Shown one piece after another: positions 44,660-53,686 of a stretch of 64,000 bases of DNA. Origin of the DNA: an uncultured Opitutia bacterium. GTDB taxonomy: Bacteria > Verrucomicrobiota > Verrucomicrobiia > Opitutales > Opitutaceae. The position numbers and the translations under genes are program-made. Where the stretch lies: the NCBI GenBank assembly GCA_903840415.1, contig CAIMFY010000094.1:124001-188000 (forward strand), in the 5' to 3' direction. The stretch's first letter is position 1, and each line of letters begins with the position of its first letter. The notes beneath the pieces are model-generated. The model had not been told where the DNA came from and did no database searches. It worked only from the letters and a program-made list of their open reading frames with translations.

Positions 44660-46120
44660 TCATTTCGCTTTCGCGATTTCGACGGCGTAAACGTGGCGCG
44701 CGCCGTCGAAGTTGCCGGTGAAGATCACCCACTTGCCGTCGGGCGTGATCGAGCCGTTGGGCTCGACGCCGCCGCGCGCGCCGGTGACGTAGTTGTGCTT
44801 CGCCATGTTGACCAGTTTTTCGCGGGCGACGCTCCCGTCGGGCTGCACGCGGAAGAGATTGATCCATTGGCCGTCCTTCGCGAACGCCACCTGCGTGGGA
44901 TCGCCGCCGTCGCCCATGAAGAGCTGGTTGTCGCGTGAGACATTGTAGTGGACGGACCACCAGTCGCGCTGGAGGTGGTAACGCGTTTCCTTGCCGGTAT
45001 CGAGGTTCATGCCCGCGATCCAGAAGTCCTGGCTGCGCGGTGTCTGCAAATCGAACCAGATGGTGCGGCCATCGTAGCTCCAGAATTCGTGGCCGGCGAT
45101 TTCCATGTCCATCGTGCGCTGGTGGCGGAGCGTCATCTCGCTGCCATCGGTGCGGATGGTCCACACGCGATCGACTTCGTGCCAGGTGCCTTCGTGGCAA
45201 TAGAGCATGAGGTTTGGGTCGGTCGGCGAAAACTGCATGTGGTTCAGCCAGCCATATTGGTAACCGACGGTCTTGGCTTCGCCGGTCTTGAGATTAGTGA
45301 ACGTGAAAGCCTGCGAAGTCGGATTGAACACGCGCCGCGAGAGGCCGTCTTCCTTTTGCGCGGCGTAGCGTTCATCAGGCGTGAGGTCTTCGATTTTTTT
45401 GCCGGGAAACATCCGGCCGAGCTGTGGCACGATGGGGCGTTCGGGCGGCTTCGGCGTCTTGCCGGAAGGATCTTCCTGCGTGACCGTCGAGGCGGTGAAG
45501 GTTTCGTCGCAGCTGATCAACGTGCGTGAGGCGTGGGGGACTTGGCGCGTTTCTTTCGTGTCGAGATTATAGGCGAAAACTTCACCACCGCCAAAGCCCC
45601 CGCGGCCACCGCGCGCGCCAGTGTCGGCGGCGGGTGGGGTGGCGGAAGCGGGAGCGCTTCCGTCGCGTTGCGCCTGCGCAGAGGGCGGCTCGGCATCGCC
45701 ACCGCGCGTGCCGCGACCGCGGCCACCACCGCCAGCAGGACCACCGCCGCGCACAAAATAGATTTCACGGGTTCGCCGCGCCATGTAGCCGCCGCGGCCG
45801 CCGGGCACGACGAGTTCGGCCTTCGGCGGCTCCGTGCCGAGCTTCGCGAGGTCGACGATCGCTATGCCACTCGGCGTGCCCATCAAGTATTTATCGCCCT
45901 GCGGCGAATAGGAATTGTCGTGGAAGTAGAGGGTGGAACTGCCCGCCTCGGTTGAAAGCCGGATGACGCGGTGGCCCGTGTCCGGATCGATCCAATCGGA
46001 GGGGGGAGCGGACGAGCCGGCGTTAGGAATGGCAGTGGGGGTGGCACGTGGCAGCGTTTGCGCGGTGGCACCGACGGCAAAGACCGAAAGCAGGAGCAAC
46101 AAACGAGCAGGGGTATTCAT
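44660..46120 (-). CDS. exported oligogalacturonate lyase-like protein (PL22-like)
   Basis: A 486-residue exported propeller protein. The signal peptide is residues 1-20 (LLLLLSVFAVGATA). The family pattern of oligogalacturonate lyases is seen in the start (PPSDWIDPDTGHRVIRLS), GWLNHMQFSPTDPNL, LYCHEGTWHEVDRVWTI and GHEFWSYDGRTIWFDL, with His residues that bind the divalent metal and act as base. The enzyme splits short galacturonate oligomers. Residues 125-179 are a Gly/Arg/Ala/Pro-rich insertion (GGGPAGGGGRGRGTRGG and a similar GGRGGFGGG), unlike normal family members. Most PL22 enzymes are cytoplasmic, and an exported form is a departure. It heads the esterase run and is 89 bases downstream of the HD-protein gene. 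Confidence 0.85.
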   Translation of the reverse strand: MNTPARLLLLLSVFAVGATAQTLPRATPTAIPNAGSSAPPSDWIDPDTGHRVIRLSTEAGSSTLYFHDNSYSPQGDKYLMGTPSGIAIVDLAKLGTEPPKAELVVPGGRGGYMARRTREIYFVRGGGPAGGGGRGRGTRGGDAEPPSAQAQRDGSAPASATPPAADTGARGGRGGFGGGEVFAYNLDTKETRQVPHASRTLISCDETFTASTVTQEDPSGKTPKPPERPIVPQLGRMFPGKKIEDLTPDERYAAQKEDGLSRRVFNPTSQAFTFTNLKTGEAKTVGYQYGWLNHMQFSPTDPNLMLYCHEGTWHEVDRVWTIRTDGSEMTLRHQRTMDMEIAGHEFWSYDGRTIWFDLQTPRSQDFWIAGMNLDTGKETRYHLQRDWWSVHYNVSRDNQLFMGDGGDPTQVAFAKDGQWINLFRVQPDGSVAREKLVNMAKHNYVTGARGGVEPNGSITPDGKWVIFTGNFDGARHVYAVEIAKAK

Positions 46121-46209
46121 TCGCGAGGAGGAAGGGAACTTGCCGGGCCAGACGTGGCGAGTGGGGGTGCGGTGCGCTTCGGAATCGCGGACAGTCCGAC
46201 ACCGCTGGC

Positions 46210-46827
46210 TCAGATTGCGGTGGGACCGGGTGGGAGATGGCCGGCGTCGGCGAGTTCCTGAATCATCTTTTCCGCGTGCACCCAAAGCGCGGCGGAGCCG
46301 TCGGCGATCTGGGAATTGCGGGCGACGACGCGGTCATGCGTGATGCCGTGACGCTTCCAGCCGCCGCCTTGCACGCGGCAGTTGAGCAACATCGGCTGAA
46401 AGCGATCGCAGGCGGTCGCGAAGCGCGACTCAGGCGTTTTCTTTTCCTCAAATTCATCCCAGAGCCCGCGGAACTCATTCGCCTGATCCGCCGGCAACAG
46501 GCCGAAGATGCGGTCCGCGGCGATGGCTTCGCGCTCGTGCTGGTGCGCCATCGCGGCGGTGTCGTAGGCGAAGGTATCGCCGGCATCGATCTCGACGAGG
46601 TCGTGGACGATGAGCATTTTCAACACGTGCAGCACGTCGAGGTTGGGCCAGTTGGCGTGTTCGGCGAGGACGATGACGCAGAGGCAGAGGTGCCAGGAAT
46701 GTTCGGCGTCGTTTTCGGCGCGGCGGCTCTGGGTATTGAGAGTCTGGCGGAAAATTTCCTTCAACTTGTCGCACTCGGCTATGAACCCGACTTGGCGGAT
46801 GAGGCGTTGTGCGGGAGATTCGTTCAT
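46210..46827 (-). CDS. HD-domain phosphohydrolase, YfbR/HDDC2-like
   Basis: A 205-residue soluble HD protein of the 5'-deoxynucleotidase/HDDC2 group. Metal-binding residues appear in RRAENDAEHSWHLCL (His), LIVHDLVEIDAGDTFAYD (His-Asp and Glu), and the RIFGLLPADQ region carries a further acidic set. YfbR-like enzymes dephosphorylate deoxyribonucleoside monophosphates; other members are uncharacterised. Its ATG at 46827 overlaps the TGA of the upstream SGNH hydrolase by four bases, so translation is coupled, though the two functions have no known connection. It has no signal peptide. Confidence 0.85.
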   Translation of the reverse strand: MNESPAQRLIRQVGFIAECDKLKEIFRQTLNTQSRRAENDAEHSWHLCLCVIVLAEHANWPNLDVLHVLKMLIVHDLVEIDAGDTFAYDTAAMAHQHEREAIAADRIFGLLPADQANEFRGLWDEFEEKKTPESRFATACDRFQPMLLNCRVQGGGWKRHGITHDRVVARNSQIADGSAALWVHAEKMIQELADAGHLPPGPTAI

Positions 46828-47465
46828 TGCTGGAGGAGCGGGGTGAGGAGGGGCGTCCAGATCGCGTAGCCGGCGGGTTTCATGTGGAGCATGTCGGCGA
46901 CGAAGAGTTCGGGGCGCGGCTGGCCTTGGGGATCGAGCATCGGCTGCCACACGTCGAGAAACGTGCGACGTTTATCCTTCGCGCAGAGGGCGGCGATGAG
47001 AGCGTTGGCGCGCTGCATTTTTTCGTGGATCTTCCAGCGCGAGGGGCTGGGTTTGATGCCGATGTAAACGAGGCGCGTGGTCGGCAGCGCGACGTGGAGC
47101 TTCGCGCAGAACTCGGCAAAATCCGCCGCGACGGTCTCGGGCGACTTGCCGGCGTTGAGATCGTTTTCGCCGGCGTAGAGGACGACGACACGCGGGTGGT
47201 AGGGAATCGCGATGCGATCGAGGTAGAAGACGCTGTCGGCGAGTTCCGAGCCGCCGAAGCCACGGTTGATGGTGGCGAGGCCGGGAAAATCCTGCACGAG
47301 GCTCTGCCACTTCACAATCGACGAACTGCCGATGAAGAGCACAGCGTCGCGGGCGGGAGCGTGGAGGGCATCGGCCTGCGTGAAGGCGTCGATGGCGTTG
47401 GTCCACTGTGCGGGCGTGGCCCACGCGCTGCCGGTCAGTGCCAGGGCCAGGAAGATTTTTCTCAT
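46824..47465 (-). CDS. exported SGNH/GDSL-type esterase
   Basis: A 213-residue exported lipase/esterase-like protein. The signal peptide is MRKIFLALALTGSAWA. Block I is FIGSSSIVKW (nucleophile Ser48), block II NRGFGGS, block III YAGENDLN, and block V ADMLHMKPAGY (Asp-x-x-His). The pattern matches the small GDSL family with a GSSS variant of GDS. Likely substrates are acetyl groups on sugars or short acyl esters. It lies at the head of the pectin run, 55 bases downstream of the RND permease, and overlaps the HD gene by four bases. Confidence 0.85.
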   Translation of the reverse strand: MRKIFLALALTGSAWATPAQWTNAIDAFTQADALHAPARDAVLFIGSSSIVKWQSLVQDFPGLATINRGFGGSELADSVFYLDRIAIPYHPRVVVLYAGENDLNAGKSPETVAADFAEFCAKLHVALPTTRLVYIGIKPSPSRWKIHEKMQRANALIAALCAKDKRRTFLDVWQPMLDPQGQPRPELFVADMLHMKPAGYAIWTPLLTPLLQQ

Positions 47466-47520
47466 GGTCGCGGACTCAACACGCGATATTTTCCTGGCGC
47501 AATCCGCGAACGCGGCGCGG

Positions 47521-50500
47521 CTATTTTGCGCTTGTAGAGGCGGCTGCGGCGGCTTCGATTTCCGCTTCGATCTCGGCGACGGGCTTGGGCGTGAGGAAAC
47601 GCGTGAACCGCTCCATGTAGAGGTAAACCACCGGTGTGATGTAGAGCGTCAGCGCCTGCGAGACGATGAGACCGCCGACGACGGCGAGGCCAAGCGTGCG
47701 ACGCGCTTCGGCGCCGGCGCCCCAACCGAGCGCGATGGGCAGCGTGCCTGCGAGCGCCGCGAGCGTGGTCATCATGATGGGTCGGAAGCGCACGACGCAG
47801 GCTTGATAAATCGCCTCTTCCGCCGGGCGGTGGCGTTCGCGGCGTTCGGAGAGCGCGAAATCGATCATCATGATCGCATTTTTCTTCACGATGCCGATGA
47901 GCATGATGAGGCCGACGTAGCCGTAGATGTTCAGCTCCTGCCCGAAAATCAGCAGCGTCACGAGCGCGCCGAACGTTGCCGCGGGCAGGCCGGAGAGGAT
48001 CGTGATGGGGTGGATGAAATCCTCGTAAAGAATCCCCAGAACGAGGTAAATGGTCAGCACTGCGATGACGAGCATGAGGCCGAGACCCTGCAGGGAGCTC
48101 GTGAACGCCTGAGCGGTGCCTTGAAAAGTGCCACTCACGGTCGCGGGCAATTCCGCCGCGGCGATTTTTTCGATCCCGCTCGTGACGTCGCTCAGCGAAA
48201 CGCCGGGCGCGAGGTTGAAAGTGATCGTGGTTGCGGGCACTTGCCCAAGATGGCTGACGGAGAGTGGGCCGACCGTCGGTTTCATTTTTGTGACGGCTTC
48301 GAGTGGAATGAGTTTGCCGTCCTTGTTACGCAGGTAGAGCAGCGAGAGCGAACGCGCATCGCGCTGGAACTCATCCTTCAACTGCAGGATCACGAAATAT
48401 TGGTTGGTCGGCGTGTAGATCGTCGAGACCTGCCGCGAACCGAACGCGTTGTAGAGTGTGTCTTCGACCTGCTGGGCGTTGAGGCCGAGCGTCGAGGCTT
48501 TATCGCGGTCGATGTCTACGATAAGCTGCGGGCTCGTGGCGAGGAGATCGGAGGTGACGTCCACGATGCCGGGGATTTCCTTGATCTTGTCCATGACGAT
48601 GGGCGTGACGCGATAGAGATCCGGGAGACTGGCGCCGTAGAGAGTGTATTGGTAGACGGACGAAGAACCGCGGCCACCGAGGCGGATGCTGGGCGGCACC
48701 TGCGGAAACACGCGCACGCCGGGCACGCCGGCGAGATCGCGGCGCATTTGCGCGACGATTTGATCTGCTGACGGCCGCAGCCGGCGATCGATGAGATTCA
48801 CAAACATGCGGGTGCTGTTGCTGCTGCCGAAACCACCGCCGACGGACAGCGAAAACATCCCGATGTAGGGATTCTTGATCAGAATGTCGCCGATCTGTCG
48901 CTGGTAGCGCACCATCGCCTCGTAGGAAACGTCCTGCGCGGCTTCCGTCGAGATGCTGACGCGGCCGTTGTCCTCGGTCGGGATGAAGCCCTTGGGGACG
49001 GCAAGGAGGAGCCACGTGGTGAGGCCGATCATCGAGAGGGCGACGACGAGCGTGGTGAAACGGAAACGCAGCGAGAGTTTGAGCGTGCGTTCGTAAAACC
49101 CGAGCGCGCCCTGGAAAATACCCTCCATCGTTCGATAAAACCGACCGTGCTCCGCGCCGTGCTGCATCGGTTTGAGAAAGCGGCTGCACAACATCGGCGT
49201 GAGCGTGAGCGAAACAAAACCCGACACCAGAATGGCGGCGCTGATCGTGACGGCAAACTCGTGGAGCAAACGGCCCATGACGCCGCCCATGAAAAGCACC
49301 GGGATGAACACGGCGACGAGCGAGATCGTCATCGAGATGATGGTGAAACCGATTTCGCGCGAGCCCTTGAGCGCCGCGATCATGACTGGGTCGCCGTGCT
49401 CGATGTGTCGGACGATATTCTCGAGCATGACGATCGCATCGTCCACGACGAAGCCGACCGAGAGCGTCAGGGCGAGCAGCGAGAGGTTGTCGATCGAGAA
49501 GCCGCAGAAAAACATCACGGCAAACGTGCCGACGACGGCGATGGGCATCGCGATGCTCGGAATCAGCGTGGCCGAGAGCGTGCGCAGGAACAGAAAAATC
49601 ACGAGCACGACCAGGCAGATGGCCATGATCAGGGTGGTCTTGACGTCGCGCACCGAATCCCGGATTGCGAGCGTGCGGTCGATCAGGATTTCGAGGTTGA
49701 TGGACGCGGGGAGTTGCGCGCGGAAGGACGGGAGCAGTTCCTTCACCCCGTCGGCCACCTGAATGGTGTTGGTGCCGGGCTGCCGTTGCACAAAGAGCTG
49801 GATGCCGCGGATGAGTTTGCCGTCGTGCGCGACCCAGCTGATGGATTTGTCGTTCTGCACACTATCCACGACTTCGCCGAGATCGCCGAGGCGGACGGGC
49901 GCGCCGTTGCGGTAGGCGACGATGACTTGGCGGAAGCCGTCGGCGCTGTTCAACTGTCCGGTGGCCTGAAGGGTGACAGATTTGTTGGCCCCGTCGATGG
50001 TGCCGGCGGGGAGGTTGACGTTGTTGGTGTTGAGCGCAGTGCGGACTTCGTCGAGGCCGATGCCGCGGGAGGCGAGCTCGCGCGGATCGAGTTTCACGCG
50101 CACGGCGTATTTTTGCGCACCGTAAACTTGCACCTGCGCGACGCCGTCGACGGTGGAAATGCGCTGAGCGAGCATGGTCTCGGCATACTCGTCCACCTCG
50201 GAGAGCGGCAGCGTTTCCGAACTGAGCGCGAGCATTAGCACTGGATCGTCGGCGGGGTTGGACTTGCTGTAGGAGGGCGGGCTCGGCATGTCCTGCGGGA
50301 GGCGGCGGGCGACGGCGGCGATGGCGGCCTGCACATCCTGTGCGGCGCCGTCGATCGAGCGGTCGAGGTTGAACTGGAGCGTGATTTGGGTTCGGCCGAG
50401 TGAACTCGACGAGGTCATCGAATCGATGCCGGCGATGGTGGAGAGTTGCTGCTCCAGCGGCGTGGCGACGGACGAGGCCATGGTCTCCGGGCTCGCACCG

Positions 50501-50655
50501 GGGAGACTGGCGCTGACGTTGATCGTGGGGAAGTCGATGCTCGGCAGATCGCTCACAGGGAGTGTGCGATAGGCCATGATGCCGAAAATTGTGATGCCCG
50601 CCGTCACGAGCGTAGTCATGACGGGACGGCGAATGAACAATTCGGGGATGTTCAT
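47521..50655 (-). CDS. RND efflux transporter permease (AcrB/MdtB-like)
   Basis: A 1,044-residue inner-membrane proton-driven efflux pump of the HAE1/RND group. It opens with FIRRPVMTTLVTAGITIFG and has 12 predicted TM helices. Proton-relay residues are in FVVDDAIVMLENIVRHI (two Asp, TM4) and GIVKKNAIMMIDFAL (Lys, TM10). The periplasmic porter and docking parts carry LPGASPETMASSVATPLEQQ and VQVYGAQKYAVRV. Substrates are unpredictable from sequence, but drugs, bile-like compounds or phenolics are usual. Its ATG overlaps the adaptor stop by four bases. No outer-membrane factor gene lies in the window, so a TolC-type channel must be encoded elsewhere. Confidence 0.93.
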   Translation of the reverse strand: MNIPELFIRRPVMTTLVTAGITIFGIMAYRTLPVSDLPSIDFPTINVSASLPGASPETMASSVATPLEQQLSTIAGIDSMTSSSSLGRTQITLQFNLDRSIDGAAQDVQAAIAAVARRLPQDMPSPPSYSKSNPADDPVLMLALSSETLPLSEVDEYAETMLAQRISTVDGVAQVQVYGAQKYAVRVKLDPRELASRGIGLDEVRTALNTNNVNLPAGTIDGANKSVTLQATGQLNSADGFRQVIVAYRNGAPVRLGDLGEVVDSVQNDKSISWVAHDGKLIRGIQLFVQRQPGTNTIQVADGVKELLPSFRAQLPASINLEILIDRTLAIRDSVRDVKTTLIMAICLVVLVIFLFLRTLSATLIPSIAMPIAVVGTFAVMFFCGFSIDNLSLLALTLSVGFVVDDAIVMLENIVRHIEHGDPVMIAALKGSREIGFTIISMTISLVAVFIPVLFMGGVMGRLLHEFAVTISAAILVSGFVSLTLTPMLCSRFLKPMQHGAEHGRFYRTMEGIFQGALGFYERTLKLSLRFRFTTLVVALSMIGLTTWLLLAVPKGFIPTEDNGRVSISTEAAQDVSYEAMVRYQRQIGDILIKNPYIGMFSLSVGGGFGSSNSTRMFVNLIDRRLRPSADQIVAQMRRDLAGVPGVRVFPQVPPSIRLGGRGSSSVYQYTLYGASLPDLYRVTPIVMDKIKEIPGIVDVTSDLLATSPQLIVDIDRDKASTLGLNAQQVEDTLYNAFGSRQVSTIYTPTNQYFVILQLKDEFQRDARSLSLLYLRNKDGKLIPLEAVTKMKPTVGPLSVSHLGQVPATTITFNLAPGVSLSDVTSGIEKIAAAELPATVSGTFQGTAQAFTSSLQGLGLMLVIAVLTIYLVLGILYEDFIHPITILSGLPAATFGALVTLLIFGQELNIYGYVGLIMLIGIVKKNAIMMIDFALSERRERHRPAEEAIYQACVVRFRPIMMTTLAALAGTLPIALGWGAGAEARRTLGLAVVGGLIVSQALTLYITPVVYLYMERFTRFLTPKPVAEIEAEIEAAAAASTSAK

Positions 50656-51881
50656 GATTCTTGTTTCTTGGCCTTGCCTTTGCCCTTGCCACGGCCGGGT
50701 TCGGATTTGGGGTCGGTGGCGGGTGCATCGGCCTGCTTGACCTCGACCGGTTTGCCGGGAATCACCCGGAGTTGGCCGTCCGTGACGACGACTTCGGCTT
50801 CAGCGAGGCCCTTGGTGACAACGGCGTCGGCGTCGAGTGTTCGCTCGATGGTGACTGGGCGAAGTTCCGCGGTGTTGTCGGGTTTGACGACGAAGACGTG
50901 CTGGCCGGTCTGGGAAGTTTGCACGGCACTGCTAGCGATCACGAGGACCTCAGGGGCGGCCAGCGTGACGGCAACGGTGGTGAATTGGGCGGGCCAGAGG
51001 CGGTGCTGCGTATTTTCAAATGTCGCTTTCAACTTCAATGTGCCGGTAGAGGCATCGACGGTGTTGTCCATGAAGGTGAGTTCGCCTTTTTCCGGAGTCG
51101 CGTCGATGCCCGGGGGGACGACGTTGACCGTCAGCATGGTATCGCTGTGGTAGCGCGCGAGGATCGCTAGGTATTGCTGGGGCACGCCGAAGGTGACGTA
51201 GATCGGGCTCAGTTGGTTAATTGTGACCATGGCGCCGATGTCGTTGGCGCGGACGAGATCGCCCTCGTGGACACTCAGATTGCCAGTGCGGCCGGCAATC
51301 GGGGCGCGGATGGAACAATATTCAAGTTGAAGCTTGGCATTCGCGACGGCCGAGTCGTTGGAGAGTGCCTGTGCGGATAGGGCGCGCTCGTTGTCCTGGA
51401 TTTGCTGGAATTGTTCCTTCGAGACCATCGACTCATTGCTGAGGTTGCGATAACGCACAACTTGGTTGCGGGCGTTTTCCAGCTGCACACGAATTTTTTC
51501 CCGGTCGGCCTCGGCGGAAGCGAGCGTGTTTTGGAGCGGCCTGGGATCGATTTCGAAGAGGAGATCACCTTGGTTCACGTCCTGACCTTCCTTAATGTCG
51601 ATCTTCATGAGCGAGCCGGTGATTTGCGAGCGGATCATCGCTGAGTGGATAGGTTCAACGGCGCCGATAGCGTCGATCAGGATCGGGACAACTTTGCGGT
51701 GCACCGTGCCGACTAGCACTGGGGCTGGGCCGCCAGCGCCGCCACGCCCCCCGCGACCGCCTCCTCCGGCCGCGGGGGACTTGTCGCCGCAACCAGAGGT
51801 GCTGGCCATCAGCGCTAGTGCCGCGACGGGCGCCAGCCAGTGAATTGATCGGTGCAGCGACGAAGACGAAACGAATATCAT
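50652..51881 (-). CDS. RND efflux periplasmic adaptor (MFP), lipoprotein
   Basis: A 409-residue membrane fusion protein linking an RND permease to an outer-membrane channel. The ATG at 51881 gives a lipoprotein-like signal ending MASTSGC (Cys31), though the lipobox is not fully canonical; the upstream in-frame start would bury it. The Gly/Arg-rich stretch GGGGRGGRGGAGG (about 37-49) follows as a linker. Lipoyl (MIRSQITGSLMKIDIKEGQDVNQGDLLFEID), alpha-hairpin (around LENARNQVVRYR) and beta-barrel parts follow. The tail is Lys/Gly-rich (RGKGKGKAKK). It overlaps the RND permease start by four bases and is the first gene of the long minus-strand run. Confidence 0.9.
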   Translation of the reverse strand: MIFVSSSSLHRSIHWLAPVAALALMASTSGCGDKSPAAGGGGRGGRGGAGGPAPVLVGTVHRKVVPILIDAIGAVEPIHSAMIRSQITGSLMKIDIKEGQDVNQGDLLFEIDPRPLQNTLASAEADREKIRVQLENARNQVVRYRNLSNESMVSKEQFQQIQDNERALSAQALSNDSAVANAKLQLEYCSIRAPIAGRTGNLSVHEGDLVRANDIGAMVTINQLSPIYVTFGVPQQYLAILARYHSDTMLTVNVVPPGIDATPEKGELTFMDNTVDASTGTLKLKATFENTQHRLWPAQFTTVAVTLAAPEVLVIASSAVQTSQTGQHVFVVKPDNTAELRPVTIERTLDADAVVTKGLAEAEVVVTDGQLRVIPGKPVEVKQADAPATDPKSEPGRGKGKGKAKKQES

Positions 51882-52087
51882 GGAAAAGTGGGCAACGGAC
51901 GAAAATACCTCGTGTTGAACGGGCAGGACGGATTGGCGGAGGGGAAGGTTGCGATGAAAACCCGGCGGCGAGAAGCCCGAAAGTGTAGGGGTCAAGACGC
52001 ACGTCACAGTGCGAAGGCGCCGTCATACGGCACGCTTTTCCTTGCTTGCGGCCAGCGCGAAGATTTCCCTTGAAGGCTTTTGCCATC

Positions 52088-53677
52088 ATGAAAGTCCTCG
52101 TCGCCGACAAGATCTCACCCAAGGGAGTCGCCTATCTGCGTGCGCAGCCGGGCTTGGAGGTTATGGAGGCCTACGGCTCCTCGCCCGAAAAAATGCTGGA
52201 CTTGGTGAAAGACGTGCACGCGATCGCGGTCCGCTCGGAGACGAAGATCACGGCGGCGGTGTTTGCCGCGGCGCCGCTGCTCAAGGTCGTCGGCCGCGCC
52301 GGCGTGGGGGTGGACAACGTCGATGTCGAGGCGGCCACTGAGCACGGAGTCGTCGTAATGAACACACCCGCGGGCAACACCATCGCGACCGCCGAACTGA
52401 CCTTCACGCACATCCTCTGCGGCGCGCGCCCCGTGCCGCAGGCCGCGGCTTCGATGAAGGCCGGCCAATGGGACCGGAAAACCTTTTCGGGTATCGAGCT
52501 TTTTCGCAAAACGCTCGGTATCGTCGGTCTCGGCCGCATCGGCGGCGAAGTGGCGAAGCGGGCGCAGGCGTTCGGCATGAGAGTGCTCGCCTACGATCCG
52601 TATCTCGCGCCGAGCCGTGCGAAGGCGATGCAGGTCGAGGGTGTCACGCTCGACGAACTCCTCAAGCAGTCGGACTATATCACCGTCCACATGCCGCTAA
52701 CCGACGACACGAAATACATGATCGACGAGGCGGCGTTCGAGAAGTGCAAGAAGGGCGTCCGCATCTTCAACTGCGCTCGTGGCGGCATCGTGAAGGAGAC
52801 GGCGCTCGTCGCCGCGCTCAAGAGCGGCAAGGTCGCCGCGGCTGGCTTCGATGTCTTTGAAGACGAGCCGCTCGCGAAGGATAGCGAACTCCGCTTGCTC
52901 CCGAACGTCACTCTCACGCCGCATCTCGGCGCCTCGACCGCCGAAGCGCAGGAATCCGTCGGCATCGAAATTGCCGAGCAAATCGCCGACGTCCTCAACG
53001 GCGGCGTCATCCGCAACGCCGTCAACGTCCCCTCGATCGACGCCGCCGCGTTGAAAGTGCTCGGGCCCTATCTCGATCTCGGCGCGAAGCTTGGCACGCT
53101 CGTCCAGCAAATCGCTCCCGCGCAGATCGCCTCTCTCCGCATTTCCTACTGGGGCAAGATTGTCGACGTCGACGTCAACGCCGTCACGCGTGCGATCCTG
53201 CGTGGGTTCTTGCGCCGCATCAGTGGCGACTCGGTCAATTTCGTCAACGCGCCCTCGATGCTCGAGCGTCTTGGAGTTCGCGTCGAGGTTGTGAAATCCA
53301 CTGACGACTCCGGCTACACGGATCTGATCAAAGTCGATGCGACCACCGCCGACGGCACGAGCTACTCCGCCACGGGCACTCTCATCGGCAAAGGCAACCA
53401 AGCCCGGATCGTCGAGATCAATGGCCGGGAGGTTGAAGTTGTCGCCGACGGAAAACTCCTCGTCCTCGAGAATCTCGATCAACCCGGCATGGTTGGCCAG
53501 ATTGGCACAATCCTCGGTCAGGATCAGGTCAACATCGCCGATATGTCGCTCTCCCGCCTCACGCCCGGTGGCACTGCCTACATGGTGGTGCGCGTTGACA
53601 CGGAGCCCAGCGAATCGGCGCGAAAAATCATCAAAGACCACCGCGCGATCAAGCTCGCGAAGTTCGTGCAGTTGTAA
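52088..53677 (+). CDS. serA: D-3-phosphoglycerate dehydrogenase
   Basis: A 529-residue long-form PGDH, the first step of serine biosynthesis, oxidising 3-phosphoglycerate with NAD. It shows VGRAGVGVDNVDVEAATEHG, the NAD loop GIVGLGRIGGEVAKRAQAF, the catalytic Arg in NCARGGIVKE, Glu in FDVFEDEP and His in TPHLGASTAEAQE. The C-terminal half has the ASB domain (from about 315) and a regulatory ACT domain (MVGQIGTILGQDQVNIADMSLSR), so serine feedback is likely. The ATG at 52088 fits the usual KVLVADKI start; an upstream ATG adds an Arg-rich tail. It heads the serA-plsY-hom-lysC-thrC run. Confidence 0.94.
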   Translation: MKVLVADKISPKGVAYLRAQPGLEVMEAYGSSPEKMLDLVKDVHAIAVRSETKITAAVFAAAPLLKVVGRAGVGVDNVDVEAATEHGVVVMNTPAGNTIATAELTFTHILCGARPVPQAAASMKAGQWDRKTFSGIELFRKTLGIVGLGRIGGEVAKRAQAFGMRVLAYDPYLAPSRAKAMQVEGVTLDELLKQSDYITVHMPLTDDTKYMIDEAAFEKCKKGVRIFNCARGGIVKETALVAALKSGKVAAAGFDVFEDEPLAKDSELRLLPNVTLTPHLGASTAEAQESVGIEIAEQIADVLNGGVIRNAVNVPSIDAAALKVLGPYLDLGAKLGTLVQQIAPAQIASLRISYWGKIVDVDVNAVTRAILRGFLRRISGDSVNFVNAPSMLERLGVRVEVVKSTDDSGYTDLIKVDATTADGTSYSATGTLIGKGNQARIVEINGREVEVVADGKLLVLENLDQPGMVGQIGTILGQDQVNIADMSLSRLTPGGTAYMVVRVDTEPSESARKIIKDHRAIKLAKFVQL

Positions 53678-53686
53678 ACACGCCCC

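Noticed and set aside
47266-48771. 501-codon plus-strand frame across the RND permease end and the SGNH gene
   Set aside because: Both strands' true genes have conserved motifs; this one has none and is charged throughout.
51882-52087. Possible RNA gene between the efflux adaptor and serA
   Set aside because: No tRNA arms, no terminator hairpin with T-run and no conserved RNA motif could be found by eye.
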